Below are positions 15,928 to 23,700 of a DNA stretch of 34,178 bases, one piece after another. Below the pieces are notes generated by a model. It saw only the letters and a list, made by a program, of their open reading frames with translations, did no database searches and was not told the DNA's origin. A program made the position numbers and the translations under genes. Within the stretch, counting starts at the first letter, position 1. The number at the start of each line of letters is the position of its first letter. The stretch covers positions 1-34,178 of the forward strand of contig JAFLSM010000006.1 in assembly GCA_022510955.1 (NCBI GenBank), in the 5' to 3' direction. This stretch comes from Ruminococcus sp. GTDB taxonomy: Bacteria; Bacillota; Clostridia; Oscillospirales; Acutalibacteraceae.

Positions 15928-16820
15928 TTGCTCGCCTCCATATAATCAAAAATTGCCTTTATAAGCTGTTGAAGAGCAATGCCCACAATAAAGATTATCC
16001 AGCTTATGCCTCCGATAGCAATGCTGATGGTTTGTATTCCCACGATTGTGATTATTATGTATATGATTGAAATTGTTCCCCAAAGGATTGCCACAAGCAT
16101 TTTGTAGATAGCCGAAGTCTGCTTTTTATGGCCGTTGAATTCTTTGAAGTTTTCAACCATAGTATCATCTGTTTTGGTATAGGTATTGTAGTTTTTGCTT
16201 AATATTAGAATTGATGTTGCAGCGGCAAGGAATATAATCAAGCCTAAAGCACCTATTCCGCCGTTAAGATACAGTAAGCTTGCCAAAAATGCCGGAGTAG
16301 GGCAGGAGATGTAAAGTCCGATTGCCACAGCCCTCATAATTGCTTTTGTTTTTGTGCGTTTTATGTTATTCGGGTCATTTTCAAGCAGTAAATATTTTGT
16401 GCAGTGGTCGTAAATAAGCAGGCCTGTTGCCGTACTTATCATAAAAAACATCAGCATTGCACCTAAGTCTCCGCACCCTAATATACTAAAGAATATACAT
16501 GGTGTAACACAGAGAATGTAAAGTGCAACTGCAATGGTTTTAAAGAGTGTGCTGCGACTTTTGATTTTTGCAAGTTGTTCATCGGTGCAGGTGCCGTCTT
16601 CAATAGGATTTGCCCCGAGTTCTTGGAGCAGCTCGTTGATGTCGCCGATGCCTGCTATTGCAAGATTATAAGCCTCTCCCTCAGCTTTACCGTCGGCAAT
16701 AAGGTCGTGATAACGCTCAATAGTGTTGCGGATAATTTCCTCTTTAAGCTCATATGCCTGCTTTGTGCGTGGGGCAGAGACAAAGAGGTTTTCTATGTAA
16801 TCTCGAAGTTTTGGTTCCAT
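15924..16820 (-). CDS. HAAS/DUF1700-like membrane signalling protein
   Basis: The start is the ATG at 16820 with GGAGGAATAAT before it; the longer reading to 16850 runs into the PadR gene. The 298-residue product starts with a cytoplasmic helical domain (about 1-75: LRDYIENLF, YELKEEIIRNTIERYHDLIADGKAEGEAYNLAIAGIGD), recognisable as the HAAS/permease-prefix type. It is followed by about seven to eight membrane segments in two similar halves (each with a GLYISCPTP- or LYILCVTP-like motif). It likely links the PadR regulator to the membrane. It follows PadR by 1 base and overlaps DUF4097 by 4 bases. Confidence 0.8.
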   Translation of the reverse strand: MEPKLRDYIENLFVSAPRTKQAYELKEEIIRNTIERYHDLIADGKAEGEAYNLAIAGIGDINELLQELGANPIEDGTCTDEQLAKIKSRSTLFKTIAVALYILCVTPCIFFSILGCGDLGAMLMFFMISTATGLLIYDHCTKYLLLENDPNNIKRTKTKAIMRAVAIGLYISCPTPAFLASLLYLNGGIGALGLIIFLAAATSILILSKNYNTYTKTDDTMVENFKEFNGHKKQTSAIYKMLVAILWGTISIIYIIITIVGIQTISIAIGGISWIIFIVGIALQQLIKAIFDYMEASK

Positions 16821-16821
16821 A

Positions 16822-17154
16822 TTATTCCTCCGTTCCAAGTAAAGTGTCAATCAGCTTTTTTGCTTCAAGCCATTCGCTGATTTTTTGTTCATAAACCTGT
16901 TTTCCGTAATTTGTAATTGTGTAGTATTTGCGTCGTGCGCCGGTGTTTTGGTCACCCCAATATGATGAGATACAGCCCGAGTCCTCAAGCCTTTTGAAAG
17001 CAGTGTAGAGGGTAGCTTCTTTCAATTCATACTTTTGGTTTGATGCCTTGTACACGGCTTTGTTAATTTCGTAGCCGTAGCTGTCTTTTTCAGTCAGCTT
17101 TGCAAGAATTAGTGTGTCTGTGTGACCTCTTATAAGGTCGGATGTAATTGACAT
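16822..17154 (-). CDS. PadR-family transcriptional regulator
   Basis: The 110-residue protein is a winged-helix PadR domain: GHTDTLILAKLTEKDSYGYEI, then LKEATLYTAFKRLEDSGCI (recognition helix) and RRKYYTITNYGKQ (wing), with a short C-terminal helix for dimer formation. The ATG has GGGGTGA upstream, overlapping the stop of the 35-residue ORF. PadR proteins usually repress their own operon, so the inverted repeats at 17287-17313 and 17402-17450 are candidate binding sites, but this is inferred. Confidence 0.93.
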   Translation of the reverse strand: MSITSDLIRGHTDTLILAKLTEKDSYGYEINKAVYKASNQKYELKEATLYTAFKRLEDSGCISSYWGDQNTGARRKYYTITNYGKQVYEQKISEWLEAKKLIDTLLGTEE

Positions 17155-17158
17155 TGTA

Positions 17159-17266
17159 TCACCCCGTTATTAGACTGATTATTGATTTTATAAATGTAAT
17201 TATAATTTCATACAGATTGATATCAAAAAGTGAAAGCACTGTGATGATCAAGTTTAATAAGTCCAT
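17159..17266 (-). CDS. 35-residue hydrophobic micropeptide
   Basis: ATG at 17266 preceded by GAAGGTGAATTAAA; the stop lies 4 bases before the PadR ATG. The peptide starts MDLLNLIITVLSLFD and ends ITFIKSIISLITG: two short runs of Leu/Ile/Val parted by an acidic DINLYE. It could span or lie on the membrane. It is too short for normal gene calling. RBS, tight spacing and strand support translation. Possible roles: membrane signal for the HAAS protein, leader ORF coupling translation to PadR, or a small toxin-like peptide; none is shown. Confidence 0.55.
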   Translation of the reverse strand: MDLLNLIITVLSLFDINLYEIIITFIKSIISLITG

Positions 17267-17286
17267 TTTAATTCACCTTCTTGTTC

Positions 17287-17313
17287 AATACTAATCTTCT
17301 ATGGATTAGTATT
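17287..17313 (-). promoter_or_regulatory. Perfect 10-bp inverted repeat between micro-ORFs
   Basis: AATACTAATC / GATTAGTATT around a 7-nt loop, overlapping the stop of the 23-residue ORF and just upstream of the 35-residue ORF's RBS. With no T-run after it, it is more likely an RNA hairpin controlling translation or a DNA operator than a terminator. Its TACTAATC/GATTAGTA arms equal the outer 8 bp of the palindromic element at 18780-18935. Confidence 0.6.
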
Positions 17314-17383
17314 AAGGTAAGCAACGGTAGAGAGCAAACAGCAAAGTGCAAATAATAATAGAAACTATGCCTGTAGCTGTCAT
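17312..17383 (-). CDS. 23-residue hydrophobic micropeptide
   Basis: ATG at 17383 with AAGTGAG three bases upstream. The product reads MTATGIVSIIICTLLFALYRC and two more residues: one hydrophobic helix of about 14 residues (6-19), then a basic turn. It is the first reading frame after the promoter at 17483-17511. In size and form it resembles type I toxin peptides or small membrane regulators, but sequence of this length cannot prove homology or even translation. Confidence 0.45.
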   Translation of the reverse strand: MTATGIVSIIICTLLFALYRCLP

Positions 17384-17401
17384 AAACTCACTTCCCGCCT
17401 T

Positions 17402-17450
17402 ATACTAAACACTAATTAAAAATGGATATCTTTCAATTAGTGTTTAGTAT
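17402..17450 (-). promoter_or_regulatory. Perfect 16-bp inverted repeat in the PadR-operon leader
   Basis: ATACTAAACACTAATT (17402-17417) and its exact reverse complement (17435-17450) flank a 17-nt loop. It lies about 25 bases after the inferred transcription start and ends 19 bases before the first micro-ORF. It has no T-run, so an intrinsic terminator is unlikely. It may be a roadblock-type operator for PadR or a leader RNA hairpin. Confidence 0.65.
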
Positions 17451-17482
17451 TTAAATTGTTTGCAAACTGATTTTGTAAGTAT

Positions 17483-17511
17483 ATAATATCATGCGGTACC
17501 TCATCTGTCAA
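17483..17511 (-). promoter_or_regulatory. Promoter of the micropeptide-PadR-HAAS-DUF4097 operon
   Basis: On the minus strand TTGACA (17511-17506) and TATTAT (17488-17483) are 17 bases apart. The rest of the 356-base gap 17384-17739 (about 17512-17720) is AT-rich; I see only a loose plus-strand TATAAT near 17577 that could serve the DUF218 gene, and no other gene. Confidence 0.7.
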
Positions 17512-17739
17512 GGTATATTTTAAAATAAAGTAACTTATTTTCCGAGAGTGGTGGAAAAAGCAGTTAGTTTATGTTATTATAATGTTGGAGAATTTTAAGA
17601 AGAAAATTAATTTGAAGTCGAAATGACAATAATAAATTCGGATTATACGGAATTAAAAATTTATATTAAAGCTGAACACCATTTAAAAATCAGATATCTT
17701 TTCATATGGTATTAAGCATAAATCATAGGAGGCGAAAGA

Positions 17740-18516
17740 ATGAAAATTGCATTAACTACAATAAGGAGTATTTTTGCAATCATTGCGATTGTATTTATAA
17801 TTTATTTTATAGTGTCACTGATATCAGGACTTGACAAATTAGCGTGCGTTGCAGGACTTTTGCTGTCGGCATGGATTATGTGTGTAAGTATTAAGCCGAT
17901 TTATGCTAATATTAAAGATTTGTGTTTTAAAACGGGATTTACACATGTGCTTTTTGTAGCTGTGAATGTGTGTTTTATAATTTTTGCCGTTTACGGTGTA
18001 ATTGTAACGGGTGCAATTGTAATAAGCGCCAGTCAGGCACCTGCAGAAAACTCAACTGCAGTTGTGCTCGGCGCACAGGTTAAACCGTGGGGTCCTTCAA
18101 CTATTTTGAGAGGAAGAATTAATGCGGCTGAAAAATATCTTAATGAAAATCCCGATTCTTATGCAGTGCTTACGGGAGGTCAGGGTGATGACGAGCCGAT
18201 AAGCGAAGCACAGTCTATGTATGAGACCCTTGAGGAGAAGGGGATAGATTCAAAACGCCTTTATCAGGAGGATAAGGCGGTAAACACAACCGAAAATTTT
18301 GAGTATTCCTTACAGATTATCAAGGAAAACGAACTTAATGAAGACTTGGCGATTGTGACGGACGGCTTTCATCAGCTAAGAGCAAGAATAATATGTATGC
18401 AGCTTGGCATAAAACAAAATGTCGGCGCAGTAAACGCCGACACTTCATTTAGATATCTACCTGTTTTTACTGTCCGTGAATGGTTTGCTCTGCCTTACCA
18501 GGTGCTATTTCGGTAG
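17740..18516 (+). CDS. DUF218/SanA-YdcF-like membrane protein
   Basis: The 258-residue protein has three N-terminal membrane helices (about 8-28, 34-52, 66-92) and a DUF218 domain: TAVVLGAQVKPWGPS..LRGRINAAEKYL, VLTGGQGDDEPISEAQSMYETLEEKG, NTTENFEYSLQII, and TDGFHQLRARII. These blocks match ElyC/SanA/YdcF proteins, which are tied to envelope barrier or polymer metabolism in other bacteria; the exact reaction is not established. Length fits Firmicute members. AGGAGGCG precedes the ATG. Its last 50 bases overlap a convergent small ORF on the minus strand. Confidence 0.88.
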   Translation: MKIALTTIRSIFAIIAIVFIIYFIVSLISGLDKLACVAGLLLSAWIMCVSIKPIYANIKDLCFKTGFTHVLFVAVNVCFIIFAVYGVIVTGAIVISASQAPAENSTAVVLGAQVKPWGPSTILRGRINAAEKYLNENPDSYAVLTGGQGDDEPISEAQSMYETLEEKGIDSKRLYQEDKAVNTTENFEYSLQIIKENELNEDLAIVTDGFHQLRARIICMQLGIKQNVGAVNADTSFRYLPVFTVREWFALPYQVLFR

Positions 18517-18706
18517 TAACAACTTCTGTTATGTTGTCAATGGTATCAAATGCACCGCTTTTGTGGTTTGCATTGTGATAGGGAGAACTTACATTCATTG
18601 GAAAAATCTCATTTTCTGTCACATCAACAATCGGCGAATGGTTTGCCTTATTGCCTCGTGACGGAAATTCAACGGGATACTGCTCTTTGTCAGATTTTTT
18701 ACTCAT
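18467..18706 (-). CDS. Hypothetical 79-residue hydrophilic protein
   Basis: Start at 18706, with GGTGG upstream inside a stem (18711-18744). The product is hydrophilic, with no membrane segment or known motif (MSKKSDKEQYPVEFPS...). Its last 50 bases overlap the end of the DUF218 gene in the opposite direction. The RBS lies in the left arm of a perfect hairpin, which would block it when folded. It may be a real small gene under tight control or a chance frame through a terminator. Confidence 0.45.
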   Translation of the reverse strand: MSKKSDKEQYPVEFPSRGNKANHSPIVDVTENEIFPMNVSSPYHNANHKSGAFDTIDNITEVVTTEIAPGKAEQTIHGQ

Positions 18707-18710
18707 AAAA

Positions 18711-18752
18711 ATAACCACCTTTTGCTTAATGTAGAGGTGGTTATATTTTTTG
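18711..18752 (+). terminator. Hairpin terminator, also masking a minus-strand RBS
   Basis: ATAACCACCT / AGGTGGTTAT (10 bp, 14-nt loop) followed by ATTTTTTGCTGTTTTTTT on the plus strand. It would end the DUF218 transcript, about 195 bases after the stop. Confidence 0.75.
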
Positions 18753-18779
18753 CTGTTTTTTTAATTTTATTCAAATTTA

Positions 18780-18935
18780 TACTAATCGCCAATAGAAGAG
18801 TAGAATAGATTTTCGAGCAAATTTTGTGCTGTACAAGGACGACGACGCTGACAGACTGACGTCTGTCAAGGAGAAGGACGCAGTACAGTGCAAAATCTGC
18901 CGGAAAGATATCTATTATTTTATTGAAGATTAGTA
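18780..18935. repeat. 156-bp imperfect palindromic element
   Basis: Outer arms TACTAATC/GATTAGTA, then CAATA.. and ATAGAT-type arms, GCAaATTTTGTGCTGTAC against GTACAGTGCAAAATctGC, and a centre TGACAGAC-TGAC-GTCTGTCA. The centre of symmetry is near 18858, the middle of the element. Two purine-rich inner-loop strands (AAGGACGACGACG and AAGGAGAAGGACGCA) are unpaired. It abuts the stop codon of the DUF6518-like gene. No ORF. It looks like a MITE or a structured RNA; I do not recognise a family. Confidence 0.75.
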
Positions 18936-19592
18936 TTAGATAAATGGTATTGAAAAGGGTAACAGTACAATAAAATATGAAATGAAAATTCCCGCAATAA
19001 CCGAAATTATTGTTTGTTTTGGCTTTTTATATAAAACAGCAATGCTTGCTATTAAAAGTATAATTTCCAATCCCTGATATCTAATGCGGAAATAGCTGAA
19101 ATCGCCTGCAAAACTAAAAGCTTGCAAAATGAAGTAGGCAATTATGAGAGCTGAAATAATAGTGGAAACATTTCCGTACCCCTTTGCATACCAGCTCAGA
19201 ACAGCGAGAATAGGGGATATGATTGTTAAAGTTACCCAAATCATAAGATATGAGCTGTCAGGCATAAAGCCTGCAACAAAATATGAGTAAAGGCAATATC
19301 CCAAAAGCATTCCTGCAAAAAAGCAAGGTGCATTAATTGCCGCACGAAACGGTGTTCTACTGAAAACAGATATAACCAGTGCAATGAATGCCCACACTGC
19401 AATTCGTCCGAAAAAGTTCCTTATGTCAAAGTCATTAACTATTTTCGGCATATCGTTTGAGGCAGTGCAGTTAAGAAATTTTGAAAACACTCCCAAAGCA
19501 AAGCCCAAAAGTGCAGACAGCAGTGAAAATATGATTTTTTTACTCAGTGAAAAACCTTTATGAGGATTGCGTATTCTATTTAAAGTTTTCAT
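18936..19592 (-). CDS. DUF6518-like integral membrane protein
   Basis: The 218-residue protein has six to seven membrane segments, an early GFALGVFSKFLN block and an NFFGRIAVWAFIALVISVFSRTPFRAA block that I associate with DUF6518-type proteins. No catalytic motif is visible and no function is known. It starts 5 bases after the argS stop on the same strand; GGAGAG is rather far upstream, so translation may be coupled. Its stop codon touches the palindromic element. Confidence 0.7.
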   Translation of the reverse strand: MKTLNRIRNPHKGFSLSKKIIFSLLSALLGFALGVFSKFLNCTASNDMPKIVNDFDIRNFFGRIAVWAFIALVISVFSRTPFRAAINAPCFFAGMLLGYCLYSYFVAGFMPDSSYLMIWVTLTIISPILAVLSWYAKGYGNVSTIISALIIAYFILQAFSFAGDFSYFRIRYQGLEIILLIASIAVLYKKPKQTIISVIAGIFISYFIVLLPFSIPFI

Positions 19593-19597
19593 ATATA

Positions 19598-21334
19598 TTA
19601 CATACTCTCCGGACAGGAAATATTGAACATAGTCAATACATTCTTTATTACCGCCTTAACAGAACAGCAGAGAGCAAGTCTTGCCTGTGTAAGTCCTTCA
19701 TCTTCACCCTTAACACGGCAGGCGTTGTAGAATTTGTGGAATAGTGTTGCAAGCTGTGTTACATAGCGTGTGATTTTTGTTGGGTCATAATCCTTTGCGG
19801 CACTGATGATTTCGCTTGAATATGATGCAAGGTGGTTGATAAGCTCACGCTCCTCTGCAGCTGTCAGCATAGCAAGCTCTGCATCGGTACATTCATGTGG
19901 AGTTATGCCGTCGTTTGCAAGTGATTTTAAAATACTGCAAATTCTTGCGTGAGCATATTGAACATAATAGACAGGGTTCTGGTTATCCTGACTTACTGCA
20001 AGGTCAAGGTCAAAGTCCATCTGAGTGTTAGCCTCACGAGTGTTGAACAAAAATCTTGCACTGTCAACAGGAACTTCATCAAGTAAATCTGCAAGCTGAA
20101 TTGCCTTGCCTGTACGCTTGCTCATTTTTACAAGTTCTCCGCCCTTTACGAGTTTTACAAGCTGCATAAGCACAACATCAAGCTTGTCTCCGTCATAGCC
20201 GATTGCGTCCATTGCGCCTTTCATACGCATTACATGTCCGTGGTGGTCAGCACCCCAAACATCAATAAGAGTATTATAGCCACGGTCAAATTTATTTTTG
20301 TGATAGGCAATATCAGCTGTAAAGTAGGTTGGGTTGCCGTTTTTGCGGATGAGTACATCATCTTTGAGTTCAAGGTTATCAATGTATTTTTGTGTCTTGC
20401 CTTCTGCAAGCAGTTTGTTTGTAAGAATTTCCTTGTTTTTGTACCAAACAGCACCGTCTTCTTCATATGTAAGACCTTTTTCTGTCAGTATGTCAACAAC
20501 CTCTTTGACAGCACCGCTGTTGTGAAGCTCGCTTTCAAAGAACCATTTGTCGTATGTAATTTTGTATTTTGCCATATCGGCCTGCATTTTTTTGATGTTT
20601 TTAGGAAGTGCATAGCCGACAAGAGCTGCCTTGCGTTCTTCGCTTGAAACATCAATAAGGCTGTCACCGTTTGCATCAGCGTACTCCTGTGCAAGCTCTG
20701 TAATATCACCGCCCTGATAACCGTCCTCAGGGAATACAATCTCGTCACCCTTGAAAATTTGAAGATAACGAGCCTCAAGTGAAGAGCCGAATTTTTCAAT
20801 CTGGTTGCCTGCGTCATTTACATAAAATTCACGCCAAACATCAAAACCAGCTTTATCAAGAACTGCGGCAAGACAGTCGCCCAAAGCACCGCCACGGGCG
20901 TTGCCCATGTGCATTGGTCCTGTCGGATTGGCTGAAACAAATTCAACCATTACCTTTTCGCCTTTTCCGAAGTCAGATGAACCGTAAGTTTCGGGATTTG
21001 CAAGAACATCACGGATAACGGCAGAATAGTAGTCGTTGCCGAGGAAAAAATTAATAAAGCCCGGACCTGCTGTTTCAAAGCGTTCGCACATTGTATTTTC
21101 AAGATTAAGATTTGATGTAATTGCCTGTGCTATCTTAAAAGGAGGCATTCTGAATGCCTTTGCGCCCGCCATTGCTACGTTGGTTGCAAAGTCGCCGTGA
21201 GTTCTGTCGGCAGGAGTTTCAATTATAAACTGTGGGAGTTCTGCCTGTGGAAGCTCACCGTTTTTGATTGCTTTGTTTATTGCCTCTGTAATTGCTTCTT
21301 TGAGCATTTTGACTGCTTTTGAATATGTATCCAT
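19598..21334 (-). CDS. argS: Arginyl-tRNA synthetase
   Basis: This 578-residue class I synthetase charges tRNA-Arg in the cytoplasm. Visible: an N-terminal Add-1 domain (1-110), SANPTGPMHMGNARGG (HIGH-type motif HMGN, near 133-148), the KMSKRTGKAI block (KMSKS-type loop), and a C-terminal all-helical DALR anticodon-binding domain (YVQYAHARICSILK through the end). Length is normal. GAGGTAATATA precedes the ATG. It follows the DUF1934 gene by 12 bases; the ywiB-argS order is also known from Bacillus. No T-box leader is seen. Confidence 0.97.
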   Translation of the reverse strand: MDTYSKAVKMLKEAITEAINKAIKNGELPQAELPQFIIETPADRTHGDFATNVAMAGAKAFRMPPFKIAQAITSNLNLENTMCERFETAGPGFINFFLGNDYYSAVIRDVLANPETYGSSDFGKGEKVMVEFVSANPTGPMHMGNARGGALGDCLAAVLDKAGFDVWREFYVNDAGNQIEKFGSSLEARYLQIFKGDEIVFPEDGYQGGDITELAQEYADANGDSLIDVSSEERKAALVGYALPKNIKKMQADMAKYKITYDKWFFESELHNSGAVKEVVDILTEKGLTYEEDGAVWYKNKEILTNKLLAEGKTQKYIDNLELKDDVLIRKNGNPTYFTADIAYHKNKFDRGYNTLIDVWGADHHGHVMRMKGAMDAIGYDGDKLDVVLMQLVKLVKGGELVKMSKRTGKAIQLADLLDEVPVDSARFLFNTREANTQMDFDLDLAVSQDNQNPVYYVQYAHARICSILKSLANDGITPHECTDAELAMLTAAEERELINHLASYSSEIISAAKDYDPTKITRYVTQLATLFHKFYNACRVKGEDEGLTQARLALCCSVKAVIKNVLTMFNISCPESM

Positions 21335-21346
21335 TATATTACCTCT

Positions 21347-21793
21347 TTATGAATTTTGTTTTGGTTCAACTTTTATTTTAAAACTGTTTTCGCTTACAAG
21401 GTCGGTGTTGAAATCAAGTGTGTAGCTGACTTCAAGTGTTCCGCCGTTTTTGTCAAGCGTGCTTTCCATTGTTTTTGTATAAACGCCGATTGTAAGATCG
21501 CCGGCAACCGTTTGATAAATACATTGGTGACGCCGTCCCTTTTCAAGCATAAGCTGGGAACGCATTGCACCTTTGCGGGTTATGGTGACCATATTGTCCT
21601 CAACCTTTATGAGATTATCGTAATAGTCGCTTGGACTGTTCTCGTCGTACTCTTTGTATCCTATATATGAATGACCGTTCTTACGGATGTAATTACCGCC
21701 TGTGATTACCTCAATTTTGTCGCTTTCGCCGTCGAGTATTTGCTCTCCGATAATTGAGATAAGATATTTTTCGGTTTTGTTTTTACTGTCCAT
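21347..21793 (-). CDS. DUF1934/YwiB-like beta-barrel protein
   Basis: The 148-residue protein has the alternate-strand pattern of a calycin-like barrel and family blocks YDNLIKVEDNMVTITRKGAMRSQLMLEKGRRHQCIYQT and LEVSYTLDFN. Genes of this family often sit just before argS, as here. The structure is known in relatives but no role is established. It lies between murI (13 bases upstream) and argS (12 bases downstream). Confidence 0.85.
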   Translation of the reverse strand: MDSKNKTEKYLISIIGEQILDGESDKIEVITGGNYIRKNGHSYIGYKEYDENSPSDYYDNLIKVEDNMVTITRKGAMRSQLMLEKGRRHQCIYQTVAGDLTIGVYTKTMESTLDKNGGTLEVSYTLDFNTDLVSENSFKIKVEPKQNS

Positions 21794-21806
21794 TTTGTAT
21801 CCTTAA

Positions 21807-22625
21807 TTAATAGCTTTCAATATCAATCTGTGTTACTGTGTGCTCCATATTTCTGCCAAGGAAAAGCTCTGCGATTTTTTTGAAATCATCGGGTGTGTCG
21901 CTTACAAAAAATTCAGGATTTTTTGTGTCTGAGCTGTCATTAAGCAAATTGTTTTCTTTAAGAATCTTTGCAGAATATAGTGCGGTTTCGTATCCCGAAT
22001 CAACAAGCGTGACATCACTGCCCATAAAATCCTGAATCGCACCGCTCAAAAGCGGATAGTGTGTGCAGCCCAGAATCAGTGTGTCTATGTCTTGCTCCTT
22101 GAGTTCTGAAAGATAACGCTTTACAACCAGCTGAGCAATCTGGTCATCACGGCTTATAAAGCCGTTTTCAACAAGGGGTACAAACAGCGGACAGGCAAGC
22201 TCAAATACCTCGAAGTTCGGATTAAGCTTTTGAAGGCGATTTTTATAGCTGTGACTGCCTATTGTTGCAGCTGTGCCGATTACTCCTATTCTGTTGTTTT
22301 TTGTCTTTTCAGCGGCAGCAAATGCAGTTGGATTTACAACGCCTGTGTATGGCACGCTGAGACTTGAACGGAGTGCATCCCCTGCTACCGAGCTTACAGT
22401 ACCGCACGCTGCAACAACCAGCTTTACATTGTGCTCAAGCAAAAATCTTGTATCCTGAAAGGCATATTTGCTGATGGTGTTGTTGCTGCGATTGCCGTAC
22501 GGCACTCTGCCTGTATCACCAAAATATATGATTTTTTCATTCGGAAGAACATGCAGAAATTCCTTAACTGCACTCAGTCCGCCAAGGCCGGAGTCAAAAA
22601 CTCCGATGGCTTCCTTTGATGACAT
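21807..22625 (-). CDS. murI: Glutamate racemase
   Basis: The 272-residue enzyme converts L-Glu to D-Glu for peptidoglycan. Visible: GVFDSGLGGLS (Asp11), YFGDTGRVPYG (35-44), the first catalytic cysteine Cys74 in VAACGT (usually AACNT), and the second, Cys187, with His189 in LGCTHYPLL. Length is typical. AGAGGG precedes the ATG. First gene of the murI-ywiB-argS-DUF6518 unit; the 263-base gap upstream is AT-rich and holds divergent promoters. Confidence 0.96.
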   Translation of the reverse strand: MSSKEAIGVFDSGLGGLSAVKEFLHVLPNEKIIYFGDTGRVPYGNRSNNTISKYAFQDTRFLLEHNVKLVVAACGTVSSVAGDALRSSLSVPYTGVVNPTAFAAAEKTKNNRIGVIGTAATIGSHSYKNRLQKLNPNFEVFELACPLFVPLVENGFISRDDQIAQLVVKRYLSELKEQDIDTLILGCTHYPLLSGAIQDFMGSDVTLVDSGYETALYSAKILKENNLLNDSSDTKNPEFFVSDTPDDFKKIAELFLGRNMEHTVTQIDIESY

Positions 22626-22765
22626 AGTAATCCCTCTTTTGATATAATACTAAATATCCAATAAAACATCAGTAAATCTTTTTGTCATTTTATTGGCTAT
22701 CAGCAAAAATACAGTATTCATTAAAAATAATAACATAATAATTGTGATGTTGCAAGTCAAAACCT

Positions 22766-22794
22766 TTGACAAATTATATATTTAAATGTATAAT
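22766..22794 (+). promoter_or_regulatory. Consensus-like promoter of the 266-residue gene
   Basis: TTGACA (22766-22771), 17-base spacer, TATAAT (22789-22794): both hexamers match consensus exactly, which suggests strong expression. Confidence 0.8.
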
Positions 22795-22888
22795 GACAAG
22801 TGATATTTCTTTTGAGGATTAGTATGATAGGCTGTTATACTGATTTATAATAATTATTATTAAGACTGAAACCGAGAGGAAGATTAGG

Positions 22889-23689
22889 TTGGAGTTTAGT
22901 TTTAAAAAAGCATTTGATTTAATTGTAAGCAGGGTTGAAGATGAGCTTGCAAAATCAAATTATCAGAAGCAAAAGGTTGCTGCAGAGAACGAAAACGAAC
23001 TTGTTGCATTGTTTACAAGCGAAAATCTTGCATATTCAGTGGTATATTATAAGGAAAAAATGCAGATGGTGCTTCGTTCCTGCACAATGACAGAGGACGG
23101 TCCCGATAACGACTGGAAAACACTTGCAACCTGGCTTTATGACGAAGAAGTTGCAACTCAAAAGGATGCAGAAAGCATTGCAAACGACTTTGTCGAAGGA
23201 GTTTCAGGTGCAGTTGCAATAAAGCGTGCAAAGCAAGTTAAGCAGAAAAAGAAAAAGGACGACGACGGAACAGCAACACCAAAGTTTTTGGCAAAGCGTT
23301 TTGTTACCTTCTTCCCAGGGCTTAAGGATGAAATCAAGGATGAAGAGGACTGCTATTTTCCGTTCAGAGGTGCAACCTTCGCAAAGGAACATATTGGCGA
23401 CAGAGTTAAGAAGTACATCAGACAGGCTTCAAAGCCGGAACTTGAGAAGCTTGCAGGTGTGTTTAATTTGCAGTACAACAATGGTGATGCAGATACTAGG
23501 TCAATTATCACCATCGTGCTTTTAAACGCTCTTGATGATGAGGAATATAAGGCTGTTTCCGAGTTCTTTGACAACGATTTGACTGTTGCTGCAAAGGCAG
23601 CAAGAAAGTACAAAGGCAAGACAGTTAAGCCTGAAAAACCAAAGAAAAGAAATACAAGTAAGGCAAGCACACTTTCAAATGGCAGATAA
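22889..23689 (+). CDS. Conserved-looking cytoplasmic protein, unknown function
   Basis: The start is TTG at 22889 with GAGAGGAAG upstream. The 266-residue product has an acidic N-terminal lobe (1-110), a Lys-rich bridge (KQKKKKDDD, near 118-127) and a C-terminal lobe with KRFVTFFPGLKDE and GNL-type helices, ending in a basic tail (KGKTVKPEKPKKRN...). No membrane segment or known motif. The exact-consensus promoter and clean RBS imply it is well expressed; the basic tail may bind nucleic acid. I do not recognise the family. Confidence 0.75.
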   Translation: MEFSFKKAFDLIVSRVEDELAKSNYQKQKVAAENENELVALFTSENLAYSVVYYKEKMQMVLRSCTMTEDGPDNDWKTLATWLYDEEVATQKDAESIANDFVEGVSGAVAIKRAKQVKQKKKKDDDGTATPKFLAKRFVTFFPGLKDEIKDEEDCYFPFRGATFAKEHIGDRVKKYIRQASKPELEKLAGVFNLQYNNGDADTRSIITIVLLNALDDEEYKAVSEFFDNDLTVAAKAARKYKGKTVKPEKPKKRNTSKASTLSNGR

Positions 23690-23700
23690 ATTAAGACAGC

